Below are positions 52,562 to 63,150 of a stretch of 64,000 nt of DNA, piece after piece. Position 1 is the stretch's first letter. Each line of letters starts with the position of its first letter. The position numbers were made by a program, and so were the translations under genes. Origin of the DNA: Methylotenera sp. (lineage in GTDB: Bacteria > Pseudomonadota > Gammaproteobacteria > Burkholderiales > Methylophilaceae); NCBI GenBank assembly GCA_030682715.1, contig JAUXNQ010000019.1:23797-87796 (forward strand), read 5' to 3'. The notes under the pieces were generated by a model. That model had not been told where the DNA came from. It worked only from the letters and a program-made list of their open reading frames with translations, and did no database searches.

Positions 52562-53308
52562 ATGTCAGACAACAGTAACCCTCATTCAGGCACAGAAGAT
52601 AGCACCATGCCAGCACAATTAGTATGGCAAGATGGTTTACCCTACTCTACCAAGTTTCAAGATGTTTATTTTTCTAGTGATAACGGTTTATTAGAAACTG
52701 AATATGTCTTTTTACAAGGTAACGACTTGCCCACACGCTGGAAACAGGCTGATTTAAAACACTTTACGATTATTGAAACTGGCTTTGGCACTGGCTTAAA
52801 TTTTTTATGCGCGGCCAAGCTATGGCTCGCAACCGCGCCTAAGCATGCTGTATTGCATTTTATTAGCGTAGAGAAATATCCACTTAATTTAAATGACATT
52901 TCAGCCGCACTAATATTATGGCCAGAACTCTCTGAATTAAGTACTCCTCTGATTCATCAATACGATACCTTGATGAATACAACATCTATTAGCCTGTACA
53001 ACTATAGAATTCAATTATCTGTACACATAGGTGACGCCACAGAACAATTAACACGCATCACTAATATCGCCGATGCATGGTTTCTGGATGGGTTCTCCCC
53101 TGCTAAGAACCCAGAGATGTGGCATAGCGGTTTGTTTTTAGAAATGGCAAAACATGCTCGACCATCAACCACATTTGCAACATTCACCAGTGCGGGAGAT
53201 GTAAGGCGAGGGCTAATCAATGCAGGTTTCAAGGTGAACAAGCGCTCAGGGTTTGGTAAAAAGCGTGAAATGCTCTGTGGGGAATTCATAGGTACGTCAA
53301 ATGGCTAA
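52562..53308 (+). CDS. mnmD: tRNA 5-methylaminomethyl-2-thiouridine methyltransferase (MnmD/MnmC1 domain)
   Basis: FTIIETGFGTGLNFL; WFLDGFSPAKNPEMW; SGFGKKREMLCGEF. Confidence 0.9.
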   Translation: MSDNSNPHSGTEDSTMPAQLVWQDGLPYSTKFQDVYFSSDNGLLETEYVFLQGNDLPTRWKQADLKHFTIIETGFGTGLNFLCAAKLWLATAPKHAVLHFISVEKYPLNLNDISAALILWPELSELSTPLIHQYDTLMNTTSISLYNYRIQLSVHIGDATEQLTRITNIADAWFLDGFSPAKNPEMWHSGLFLEMAKHARPSTTFATFTSAGDVRRGLINAGFKVNKRSGFGKKREMLCGEFIGTSNG

Positions 53309-54539
53309 TACAGCAATCGTTATCGGCGGCGGTATCGCTGGCTGTAGTAGTGCTTATGCACTAGCTAAACGCGATATTGAAGTCACACTGATTGAGCGTA
53401 ATTCAGAAATTGCTAGCGCAGCTTCAGGTAACCCACTCGCGATGTTATATCCACGCTTAAGTGGTGATGATTTAAGTAGCCAATTTGCGCTTGATAGCTA
53501 CCTTTATAGCTTGGCGTTTTATCAATCACTCAACCTGCCTACCACTGATTTCTCTATGTGCGGCATGCTGCAAACTGTGTTTAACGCCAGGGAGTTATCC
53601 CGCATTAAAAAAGTAGCTGCGCACAACTACCCTACTAGCGTGCTCCAATATGTGTCGCATGATGAAGCTAGCGCCATCGCTGGCATCCCTATTGACCATG
53701 ATGCATTATATTTCCCAACCGCGGCGTGGATACAACCAAAGAACCTATGTAAGCATTTAACCCAGCACCCAAACATTACGATTATCAATACACAGCAAGT
53801 CAGTCAATTTATTAAACAAGCGCACGGCTTCGAGGTTTACAGTCAGAAACAATTACTCGCAACTGCAGATTTACTGATCATTGCGAATGCTAATGATGCA
53901 CAACAGCTGCTACCTGATTTACCGCTACACACTAAAGCAGTACGCGGGCAGGTTAGTGTGCTTGATTCAACCATCAATAGCCGTAAAGTGAACACGATTA
54001 TTTGTAGCGATGGCTACTTAAGTCCATCCGCTTATACAGCACAATCTCATTGCTTAGGGGCTTCATTTTCTGACACTGAAGCCTCCGCAACCGAATTGCG
54101 TGATGTGACACCAACACAAGCAGACCATATTTCCAACTTAAATAAACTCAACAACATCTCACCAGCACTCTATCAGGACTTGAAACAAAATCTGACTGGG
54201 GGTCGTGTTTCTTACCGATGTACCACCAGCGACTACTGGCCGTTGGTAGGTGAGTTAATCGATGGCGCTAATCTCACAAAAAATCCTGTAAGACCAAGTG
54301 CTTCACCTGAATCACTACCGTGGATATCAGGTTTATATATCAATGCAGCACACGGTAGCAAAGGGTTCACCAATGCGCCATTATGTGCAGAACTACTAGC
54401 CAGTATGATTTGCGGTCTACCTCTACCCATTAGCAACGAGCTAGTTTGCCAACTTAACCCCAATCGATTCTTGCTCAAAGCGTTAGGATTAAAGAAATTG
54501 GCAAAAGCCATCGCTTCTCATCATAAAATTTCAGGTTAA
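53301..54539 (+). CDS. mnmC: FAD-dependent 5-carboxymethylaminomethyl-2-thiouridine(34) oxidoreductase (MnmC2 domain)
   Basis: AIVIGGGIAGCSSAYALAKRDIEVTLIERN; SGNPLAMLYPRLS; GSKGFTNAPLCAELLA. Confidence 0.88.
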   Translation: MANTAIVIGGGIAGCSSAYALAKRDIEVTLIERNSEIASAASGNPLAMLYPRLSGDDLSSQFALDSYLYSLAFYQSLNLPTTDFSMCGMLQTVFNARELSRIKKVAAHNYPTSVLQYVSHDEASAIAGIPIDHDALYFPTAAWIQPKNLCKHLTQHPNITIINTQQVSQFIKQAHGFEVYSQKQLLATADLLIIANANDAQQLLPDLPLHTKAVRGQVSVLDSTINSRKVNTIICSDGYLSPSAYTAQSHCLGASFSDTEASATELRDVTPTQADHISNLNKLNNISPALYQDLKQNLTGGRVSYRCTTSDYWPLVGELIDGANLTKNPVRPSASPESLPWISGLYINAAHGSKGFTNAPLCAELLASMICGLPLPISNELVCQLNPNRFLLKALGLKKLAKAIASHHKISG

Positions 54540-54548
54540 AATGAGCTT

Positions 54549-56657
54549 ATGACGCAATCTCATTATCTAGCAGCAGTTCAACATCATCGTGTAGGCCAAT
54601 TAGCAGAAGCAGAGTCGCTTTATCAGCAAGTGCTATCCATGCAACCCAAGCATGCTGACGCACACCATATGCTAGGCCTTGTGTACTATCAAAGCAATCG
54701 GACTGCACTTGCAGTGTCACATATTCAACAAGCGCTCGCCATTAGCCCTAAACAGGTTGAATATCTAAACCACTACGGTTTGGCATTACGCGAAAACGGC
54801 CAAATGGATGCTGCTATCAAAAGTTTTCAACAAGCGATTTTATTGCAGCCTAAAGACTTAGACATCCAACTTAATCTCGGCAACACCATGCTGGCCGCCA
54901 ACAGGTTTGAAGAAGCCGCTGCATACTACCGCCGTGTGTTAAAAGTGAGGCCCCAAGCTGATGATATACATGAGGCGCTTTGCCACTGTTTATCATCACT
55001 AGGTAATCAAGCACATGCACTTGGCAATTTCATTCAAGCGGAAGCCTGTTTTCAGGAAGCCTTACTATTTAACCCACAAGATGCAGCACTGCTATATAAC
55101 CTAGGCAACGCACAACGCGAATTAGGCAAACCGAATGACGCCGCTAAGCAATACCTAAAAGCCATTCAGTTAACCCCTAATGATGCCGATACGCATAACA
55201 ACTTAGGTAACGTACAGCGCGAATTAGGCCAGTTAGATTTAGCCGTAGCAAGTTATCAAACAGCGCTTACACTCAACCCCAAGCTACACCACGCAAAAGT
55301 GCATTTGGTTCATCAAAAGCAACATATGTGTGATTGGCAGGGGCTAGAAGACGATATTCAGCAGATTCGCCAGTGGGTAAAGCATGAGCCAAGCGCTCAA
55401 ATATCCCCCTTTGCCTTTTTGGCGATGCCTTCTACCACGGCAGAAGAACAAAAGATTTGTGCTAGCAACTGGGTCAATAGTCGCTACGCGCAGCTGATTC
55501 AACATGGCAAACAGCTAAGCTTTACGCATGCAGCGGCCTCTAACAAGAAAATTAAAATAGGTTATTTATCTGCAGATTTCAGATTACACCCGCTGGCATT
55601 TTTAATTAGTGAACTCATCGAACTGCATGATAAAAGTCAATTTGAAACTCATGCTTTTTCCTATGGAATCAATGATAAAACCAGCGCAAGAACAAGGCTG
55701 GAAAAAGCATTTGATCATTTCCATGATATTCGAACACTATCTGAAATTGACGCTGCAAAAAAAATACATAGTGCTGGTATTGATATCCTAGTAGATTTGA
55801 CTGGCTTTACACAAACTAGCCGCAGCGGCATTGCGGCACTACGACCAGCAAAAATCAACGTTAACTGGCTTGGATTTGCAGGTACGATGGGTGAAGTTCA
55901 TCATAATAATGAGTCAAGTACGCCATTATTCGACTATCTATTAACTGATAGTTTTATTACCCCGCCGACATCAGCACAACATTATGCAGAAAAGCTGGCC
56001 TTACTACCATACAGCTACCAGCCGAATGACCGTAAACGTCCAGTAGGTAAAACTCCTACACGCAAAGCATGTAATCTGCCCGAAGATGCTTTTGTCTTCT
56101 GTAGCTTTAATCAATCATTCAAAATCACGCCTGATGTTTTTAGTGTGTGGATGCGCCTGCTCACAACAGAACCAAACAGTGTGTTGTGGTTGCTAGATTG
56201 CAACCCTTGGGCCAAACAAAACTTATTGCGTGAAGCTAACATCAGAGGCGTTGAAGCAGCACGCATTATTTTCGCGCCTAGAGTTACGATAGCAGAGCAC
56301 CTTGCAAGGCATGCACATGCCGATCTATTCTTAGACACGCAACCATACAACGCACACACCACTTGCAGCGATGCGTTATGGATGGGCGTACCCGTATTAA
56401 CATGCGTAGGCGAAACATTCGCATCACGTGTCGCAGGCAGCTTATTGCAAGCTGCTGGCTTAACGCAACTCATCAGTTACTCGCTGGAAGAATATGAAAA
56501 GATAGCGATGAGCCTTACTCAAAATAAAGATGTACTCACTAGTATCAAAGAAAAATTACGCGCTGAAAATATGACATCGCCTATATTTGATACGGCCATG
56601 TTTACACAATCACTTGAGGAAATATATAAGGCCATGATGGCGCACCATGCTCATTAA
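54549..56657 (+). CDS. TPR-repeat O-GlcNAc-transferase-like (SPINDLY-type, GT41) protein
   Basis: N-terminal TPRs; C-terminal IKIGYLSADFRLHPLAFLISELIELHD..., FCSFNQSFKITPDVFSVWMRLL. Confidence 0.9.
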   Translation: MTQSHYLAAVQHHRVGQLAEAESLYQQVLSMQPKHADAHHMLGLVYYQSNRTALAVSHIQQALAISPKQVEYLNHYGLALRENGQMDAAIKSFQQAILLQPKDLDIQLNLGNTMLAANRFEEAAAYYRRVLKVRPQADDIHEALCHCLSSLGNQAHALGNFIQAEACFQEALLFNPQDAALLYNLGNAQRELGKPNDAAKQYLKAIQLTPNDADTHNNLGNVQRELGQLDLAVASYQTALTLNPKLHHAKVHLVHQKQHMCDWQGLEDDIQQIRQWVKHEPSAQISPFAFLAMPSTTAEEQKICASNWVNSRYAQLIQHGKQLSFTHAAASNKKIKIGYLSADFRLHPLAFLISELIELHDKSQFETHAFSYGINDKTSARTRLEKAFDHFHDIRTLSEIDAAKKIHSAGIDILVDLTGFTQTSRSGIAALRPAKINVNWLGFAGTMGEVHHNNESSTPLFDYLLTDSFITPPTSAQHYAEKLALLPYSYQPNDRKRPVGKTPTRKACNLPEDAFVFCSFNQSFKITPDVFSVWMRLLTTEPNSVLWLLDCNPWAKQNLLREANIRGVEAARIIFAPRVTIAEHLARHAHADLFLDTQPYNAHTTCSDALWMGVPVLTCVGETFASRVAGSLLQAAGLTQLISYSLEEYEKIAMSLTQNKDVLTSIKEKLRAENMTSPIFDTAMFTQSLEEIYKAMMAHHAH

Positions 56658-56788
56658 CCCATATTGGCAAGCTAAATAAAGGCGCACAACAAGCTAATGA
56701 GTTCAATTAAAATTATGCTAAAGTCTTTCATGTGCAACTGCACTAAATGATAAAAAACAACAAATTTGAGAACGTTCAGGACACAACC

Positions 56789-57892
56789 ATGGCAGCAATC
56801 GACATCACCCCTGTATTGAAATTTATGCTGGACAAAGGTGGTTCAGATTTATTCTTCAGCACAGGCACTAGTATTCATATAGAGGTTGAAGGTGAAACTA
56901 CACCCATCAACTCACAAATCATGAAGCCTGGCATGATTAAAGATATTGCTTACTCTCTGATGAACGTAGATCAAACTAAAGAGTTTGAATCAGAACTAGA
57001 GTGTAATTTTGCCTTAAGTAAAAAAGATATCGGACGATTCCGCGTCAATGTATTTAAACAACGCGGTGAAGTCGGCATGGTGATTCGCCATATTAAAACG
57101 GAAATTCCATCCTTAGAAAGCCTAGGACTACCACCTGTGCTAAAGGATTTAATCACTCGCAAACGTGGGCTTATTTTGATAGTTGGTGCAACGGGCTCTG
57201 GTAAATCAACCACGCTTGCATCCATGATTGATTATCGTAATGAAACAAGCAATGGCCATATTCTCACGCTTGAAGACCCTATTGAGTTTATTCACCCTCA
57301 TAAGAAATCAGTAGTAGACCAACGCGAAATTGGTATCGACACATTATCATTCGAAAATGGTCTTAAAAATGCAATGCGCCAAGCACCTGATGTTATTTTG
57401 ATTGGTGAGGTGCGTGATATGGATGGCATGAAAAACGCGCTTGCCTATGCTGAAACTGGGCATCTGTGTTTAGCCACATTGCATGCTAACAATGCGAATC
57501 AAGCATTAGAGCGCGTTATTTCATTCTTTTCAGAAGATGGTAGAAATGGTTTGCTACTGGGAATTTCAATGAATCTAGTTGCTATCGTATCGCAACGCTT
57601 GATCCCAGGTAAGCAAAGTAAACGTGTAGCCGCCACTGAGGTTTTGATTAACACACCATACATGGGTGAGTTGATACAAAAACAAAAAATGGGTGAAATC
57701 AAAGAAGTCATGGCGGAACATGGCGACATTGGCATGCACACTTTTGATCAGTCCTTATTTAAATTGCATGCTAATGGCAAAGTAGACGAAGATAATGCAC
57801 TTGCCTACGCGGACTCTCGTAATGATTTATCACTGAAAATTCGCTTCGCAGCTGAGGGAACACGCAATGGGAATGGTGGTATCGGGCTATAG
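56789..57892 (+). CDS. pilU: Type IV pilus twitching motility ATPase PilU (PilT paralogue)
   Basis: GATGSGKSTTLASMIDYRN; QREIGIDTLSFENGLKNAMRQAPDVILIGEVRD; start moved to ATG 56789. Confidence 0.9.
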   Translation: MAAIDITPVLKFMLDKGGSDLFFSTGTSIHIEVEGETTPINSQIMKPGMIKDIAYSLMNVDQTKEFESELECNFALSKKDIGRFRVNVFKQRGEVGMVIRHIKTEIPSLESLGLPPVLKDLITRKRGLILIVGATGSGKSTTLASMIDYRNETSNGHILTLEDPIEFIHPHKKSVVDQREIGIDTLSFENGLKNAMRQAPDVILIGEVRDMDGMKNALAYAETGHLCLATLHANNANQALERVISFFSEDGRNGLLLGISMNLVAIVSQRLIPGKQSKRVAATEVLINTPYMGELIQKQKMGEIKEVMAEHGDIGMHTFDQSLFKLHANGKVDEDNALAYADSRNDLSLKIRFAAEGTRNGNGGIGL

Positions 57893-57943
57893 TCAAAAAA
57901 GTTCGTTTCACATATATAGTTCAAATAGCCTGTAAACATAAGT

Positions 57944-57970
57944 TATGGTTATCTGCCTCAGATAACTATA
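57944..57970. terminator. Hairpin between convergent pilU and cache/CheW gene
   Basis: tatggttatct-gcctc-agataactata (11 bp with one G-U). Confidence 0.5.
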
Positions 57971-58058
57971 CCAACAGAACATTAAACCTGACACATTGCT
58001 CTTTATGCATTAACTATTACCAATACTCGTGAACGCATAATAAAATATTTCACCATAT

Positions 58059-60599
58059 TTATTGTTGCTTTACTGGATCAAACGGATTTGTCAGCATTCT
58101 CAATAAGAAATCCACATCCACACATTGAATAAACAAATTGCCTTCATTCGCTTTAATAATCCACTTAATTAAATTTCCTCGCTTATCATTCGCTAGCGGT
58201 GTCATACTTATTTGAGTCTGATTAAACTGCGCGACAGAGTGCAAAGCCCCTACAAGCAAGCCAATTTTATGTTCGCCACACATAATCACCACCACCTGAC
58301 TGTTACTATCAACGACTGATGGAACGCCACTCAATAAATAACTGAGATCATAAACCCACACATAATTAGCGCCATTACCCTCATGTTGAACTGCAATTAC
58401 ACCAACACGCTCTGAACGGCTACCTATCGATACTGAAGATATCTCTGATGCTGACAAGGCCTCTAAAACTATTTCCGCCTCAAGCGCAAATAGTGTCTCA
58501 TCCACAAAAAATGTTGCAAACTCAGGATCTGATGACTGCACAGACTCAGAATGAATAATAGAGGCTGAGTCATTACCAGAACTAAAGTGGTTTCTCACCT
58601 CGCCAAATGCATCATAAACAACGGCAATCACATCCTCTTTATATCCATCAGTTACTTTAAACTCTCTGTAGCCGTTAGATACACTGCACCCAAGAATGCA
58701 GTAATGCCCATCGCGTATCACAATGCGTGAAGTACTTTTACCATTCGGCAACTGAAGTAAGTCTGGGTCTACATCTAAAACAGAACCTACTGGACGAGAA
58801 GGGTCGGTACTAGAGATAATCTTAGCCTGTCTATCAATATAAAATGCCTTAATGGATTCATTGTCGGCAATACCACCAAGTAACATCGCATTAAACTCAG
58901 GCGTTGAATCAAAGACTAATCCAATACCACCAACGACATCACCCCCATCAGGCGACATAATGGCCGCATGATAAATATAGGTGGGATTATTTTTATAGAT
59001 TGAACTTGGCTCGAATGGTGAAACATAGTACTGCTGTTCATTACGCAAAGATAACACTTCATTCAGTGTTACATCATCAATAGACGACCCGATAATTGAA
59101 CCATTTTCATCTACAGAGTTAGTACTCGCAATGATAATACCTTGTTTATCATAGACAAAAATACGCGTGTACACAGTATACAACTGATTAATATAGTTCA
59201 ATATCTCTGTAATACGCGACACACTCGCAATATCCATGTGTTCAGAAGCAAGCGCCACTCTAAGTTCAGGTGTCACTGCCCACCAACGGCAGTCATCAGA
59301 GCGTTCATACAAATTACGATCGAGTAAGTCTACTAACAAATGCGACATAAACTCAGAGTCTTGCAGTCTTGAGGCAAGCACCGTCTCATAAAGATCATTA
59401 ATTGATTGCGCAAATAACTCGTTACTGCGTGTACCAGTTTCACTAATCTGATCTAAAATTGTTTTAAGTTTAAACAGCTCACCTGTCTGCCCAACGGTCA
59501 TGACTTGGCCGTTCCAAACAACCCTGCGTATGGTTGAAGCAGCTGTCATCACCTCATAAAGTGGTGGGCAAAAAGACTGTGCATGCGACAACAACCCTCT
59601 GGCTAGTTTTGTATCTAAAGACTTCAATGCACTCGTTTCCTGCCCAGTAAATGCAACATCTACAGGCGTCATCACCTGACCTTGCCACCCGTCTGGCCCC
59701 ATGTAACCTTGGTAACCATTCGCTTTAAAAGTCGCCACTAAATACTCACGCCCACCATATATCATTAACCCTGATTTAGCATCATGATTCACAGGTACTA
59801 CCGCCCCTACAGGAATCCAGCGTGCGTCGCTGGTTTCAATCACCTGCTGATTCTGGTCTAACAACAGCATTACCGAACGCAGGCTAGGGTCACGATGAGA
59901 TTGGAAAATACCAGCCATCTCTTCAACAAAATTAAAACACAGACATAAAATTCCAATTACCGCACCAGTTTCAGGATGCAGCATACGTTTTGAATAAACC
60001 AGCGCTTTATCTTTTTTGGGGCGCAAATCAGTATGACGATAAGTTTCTACGTAGTCTTCTGATGTTAAAGTTTCATGAATCAAAGAATCTAAACTGCCCT
60101 CTATTGGTGTTTCTTGATTAATCTGCACCAAAACGTTGCCATGAACATCAAGTAGAATAATTTCATCATAAACCGTATATTTACTTCTGTAAGCACGTAG
60201 GCGAAGACGTATATCTTCAACACTTCCACCAACACCGGCTACAAAACTACATAGCTCACGGTCTGTTGCTAAAAACCCAACATCTGCCGTACGCTCATAA
60301 AGGTTACGCACCAAAATATCAATGACATATTTTGCCTTGGTTCCAATCTCATTAAACACAGTGGCAACTTTTTCTTGCACTAAGCTTAAAACCAACTCTT
60401 TTTCTAACCGATTAAAGCCGTCACGGGTTGCTGCCATGGTAGGCAGTATGCTCTTTGCCTCTACTGGGCAGTTCATTTTTGCTGATGATTCAATAATTCT
60501 CCACATTAAATTTAGTTCATGTAAAGACTGTTCACAACGAACAACATCCCTCATAAAGGGTAGGTAATTATCGATTTGGAACGAAGAAATCTGATTCAT
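58059..60599 (-). CDS. Duplicated Cache-like sensor protein with C-terminal CheW-like domain, no obvious TM helices
   Basis: Repeated blocks (VRNLYERTADVGFLATDRELCSFV / LDRNLYERSDDCRWWAVTPELRVAL); C-terminal FFVDETLFALEAEIVLEAL...HKIGLLVGALHSVAQF. Confidence 0.75.
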   Translation of the reverse strand: MNQISSFQIDNYLPFMRDVVRCEQSLHELNLMWRIIESSAKMNCPVEAKSILPTMAATRDGFNRLEKELVLSLVQEKVATVFNEIGTKAKYVIDILVRNLYERTADVGFLATDRELCSFVAGVGGSVEDIRLRLRAYRSKYTVYDEIILLDVHGNVLVQINQETPIEGSLDSLIHETLTSEDYVETYRHTDLRPKKDKALVYSKRMLHPETGAVIGILCLCFNFVEEMAGIFQSHRDPSLRSVMLLLDQNQQVIETSDARWIPVGAVVPVNHDAKSGLMIYGGREYLVATFKANGYQGYMGPDGWQGQVMTPVDVAFTGQETSALKSLDTKLARGLLSHAQSFCPPLYEVMTAASTIRRVVWNGQVMTVGQTGELFKLKTILDQISETGTRSNELFAQSINDLYETVLASRLQDSEFMSHLLVDLLDRNLYERSDDCRWWAVTPELRVALASEHMDIASVSRITEILNYINQLYTVYTRIFVYDKQGIIIASTNSVDENGSIIGSSIDDVTLNEVLSLRNEQQYYVSPFEPSSIYKNNPTYIYHAAIMSPDGGDVVGGIGLVFDSTPEFNAMLLGGIADNESIKAFYIDRQAKIISSTDPSRPVGSVLDVDPDLLQLPNGKSTSRIVIRDGHYCILGCSVSNGYREFKVTDGYKEDVIAVVYDAFGEVRNHFSSGNDSASIIHSESVQSSDPEFATFFVDETLFALEAEIVLEALSASEISSVSIGSRSERVGVIAVQHEGNGANYVWVYDLSYLLSGVPSVVDSNSQVVVIMCGEHKIGLLVGALHSVAQFNQTQISMTPLANDKRGNLIKWIIKANEGNLFIQCVDVDFLLRMLTNPFDPVKQQ

Positions 60600-60864
60600 T
60601 ATTAGCTCACAGACAATGATTGATAGTTAGTCTAATTACTTGTATGAGCATTAAATAAGCAATATATAGGCCAATACAAAACATCAATTTACTAACCTTT
60701 AATATTGATATAACTTTTAGTGACTTAGTAACTTATAAATAAAAAAATAAGATGGTGCAACGCACTACACAACGCACTTTAAAAGTGCACAAAGTCTTAG
60801 CGAATGAAATTAATAATTGATAGCATTTTCATTAAGTCCTTTTTAAAAGCAGAGTTTGAATGAT

Positions 60865-60893
60865 TTAACATAAATAAATTCATTCAATATAAT
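60865..60893 (+). promoter_or_regulatory. Sigma70-like promoter upstream of the PAS-GGDEF-EAL gene
   Basis: TTAACA (60865-60870) - 17 bp - TATAAT (60888-60893). Confidence 0.55.
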
Positions 60894-60950
60894 CTGGCAT
60901 AGTTAATGCTTAGTTGGTAGCAAGCACCAACTTTGGCATAACATCAATCA

Positions 60951-63077
60951 ATGAATCCTGCATCAGCACCACATCAACCTGAGACATCAATGGTCGCTTT
61001 TAAGAATGATAAGCACATGCATGATGCGTTGATGCACAATCTTGAAGGGATGTTGTACTGCTGTCTTTATGATGAAGACTGGACCATGGTTTTTGTCAGT
61101 AATGGCTGCAAAGAGCTGACTGGTTATGACTCTGATGACCTGCTTCACAACAAACTTATTTCTTATGAAGCCATGACATTGGACGATGATCGAATCATGG
61201 TGCGCAACACCATCAACAATGCACTAATTGAAGGTAATCGATACGAAGTTGAGTATCGCATCAAACATGCCAATGGTAGTGTTATTTGGGTATTAGAACG
61301 CGGCAACCCAATTTATAACGATGCAGGAACAATCATCGCCTTAGAAGGCTACATTCAGAATATTGCAAAACGCAAAAGTATCGAACAATCACTTCTCGCA
61401 GCAGAGCTTAAATACCGTTCAATCTTCGAAAACACGCTTGAAGGTATCTTTCAAACAACCGCTGATGGGCATTATTTAATCGTTAATCAATCACTTGCGA
61501 GCATGTACGGTTACAGCTCACCTGACGAGCTCATTCATGCATTCAACAATATTCAAGAACAGCTATATGTAAAACCTGGCCGCCGTGAAGAGTTTGTACA
61601 GTTACTAAAAGATAACGATAGCGTAGAAAAATTTGAATCATTAGTGTATCGAAAAGATAAAAGTACGATTTGGATCTCAGAAAATGCACGTGTCGTGCAC
61701 GATGAGTCAGGCAATCTGCTCTACTACGAAGGAACGGTTGAAAACATCACTGCCCGTAAGAGCTATGAAGAAAAACTTGAATATCAAGCGATGCATGACA
61801 GCTTAACAGGTTTACCAAACCGCAATATGCTTAATGATAGACTCCAGTTGTGCATTAATTTTGCCAATCGCTATAAAAATAAAATGGCGGTTGCATTTTT
61901 AGATTTAGACCAATTTAAACTCATTAACGATAGCATGGGGCATGAGGTCGGAGATGAGCTGCTCATTATCATGGCAAAAAGACTGTCCAGCGCAGTCCGT
62001 GAAATTGACACTGTGGTAAGACTTGGCGGCGATGAGTTCGTGATATTACTTACCAATATTGATGACACCAATGATATTTTTCTTAGCATGCAACGCGTAC
62101 TTGAAGCTGTTGCTGTCCCACTAACGATAAACAGTCTAGATTACTTAGTCACCTGTAGCATCGGTGTTAGCATTTACCCTGATGATGGACTTGATGCAAA
62201 CGCCTTGCTTCGTAACGCTGATACAGCAATGTATAAGGCTAAGAAAGCGGGTAGGAATAATTTCCAGATTTACACGCAAGCACTGAACATAGCATTAACT
62301 GAACGCGTCACACTAGAATACAATTTACGCCAAGCCATTGAACTAGAAGAGTTTATACTGCACTATCAACCCAAGGTAAATTTTGCAACAGGTAAAATAT
62401 GTGGTGCTGAGGCTTTAATACGCTGGCAGCCTGAAAGTGGCGAGTTAATATCACCACTTAAGTTTATCAACATTGCCGAAGAAACAGGTTTAATAGAAAC
62501 AATCGGTGAATGGGTGCTCGCTACAGCATGCTATAAAGCCAAAGCCTTACAGGAAAAAACTGGTCAATATATTCCTATCGCAGTCAACGTTTCCCCTCGA
62601 CAATTCAGACAAGCTAACTTAGCCAACACTATCAAAAAAATATTAACTGTTACTCAGCTAGACCCCAGCTATCTTGAGCTAGAAATTACAGAAAACACAC
62701 TGATAGATGACTCAACTAAGTTTATAGAAACGTTACATTCACTCAAGGAAATTGGCGTAAAACTAGCGATTGATGATTTTGGTACGGGTTACTCAAGCTT
62801 GGCTTATTTAAAAGACTTTCCAATCGATCGATTGAAAATCGACAAAGTCTTTGTAAGTAGTATTGAAGAAGATCCTGCAAACAAGGCCATACTAAAAGCG
62901 ATTATTGTTCTAGGGCAAAGCCTCGGTATTGAAGTTATTGCTGAAGGCGTAGAAACACAATACCAATATGATTACTTAAAATCTATAGGCTGCGATGAAC
63001 TGCAAGGCTATTATTACAGCAAGCCTTTACCTGAGCAGAAATTCGAACAGTTCGTGATAGACCAACTAGGTAACTAA
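60951..63077 (+). CDS. PAS-PAS-GGDEF-EAL bifunctional c-di-GMP signalling protein
   Basis: RLGGDEF with upstream REID I-site; GAEALIRW, DDFGTGYSSLAYLKDFPIDRLKID, EGVET. Confidence 0.93.
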   Translation: MNPASAPHQPETSMVAFKNDKHMHDALMHNLEGMLYCCLYDEDWTMVFVSNGCKELTGYDSDDLLHNKLISYEAMTLDDDRIMVRNTINNALIEGNRYEVEYRIKHANGSVIWVLERGNPIYNDAGTIIALEGYIQNIAKRKSIEQSLLAAELKYRSIFENTLEGIFQTTADGHYLIVNQSLASMYGYSSPDELIHAFNNIQEQLYVKPGRREEFVQLLKDNDSVEKFESLVYRKDKSTIWISENARVVHDESGNLLYYEGTVENITARKSYEEKLEYQAMHDSLTGLPNRNMLNDRLQLCINFANRYKNKMAVAFLDLDQFKLINDSMGHEVGDELLIIMAKRLSSAVREIDTVVRLGGDEFVILLTNIDDTNDIFLSMQRVLEAVAVPLTINSLDYLVTCSIGVSIYPDDGLDANALLRNADTAMYKAKKAGRNNFQIYTQALNIALTERVTLEYNLRQAIELEEFILHYQPKVNFATGKICGAEALIRWQPESGELISPLKFINIAEETGLIETIGEWVLATACYKAKALQEKTGQYIPIAVNVSPRQFRQANLANTIKKILTVTQLDPSYLELEITENTLIDDSTKFIETLHSLKEIGVKLAIDDFGTGYSSLAYLKDFPIDRLKIDKVFVSSIEEDPANKAILKAIIVLGQSLGIEVIAEGVETQYQYDYLKSIGCDELQGYYYSKPLPEQKFEQFVIDQLGN

Positions 63078-63150
63078 AACCGTTAGTAAATAAAATCAAC
63101 TAGCTAAAAGCAGTAAGCTACTTAATACTCACTAACGTTAATGTTATCTG

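Noticed and set aside
56111-56473. 120-aa minus-strand ORF
   Set aside because: Shadow of the TPR/OGT gene
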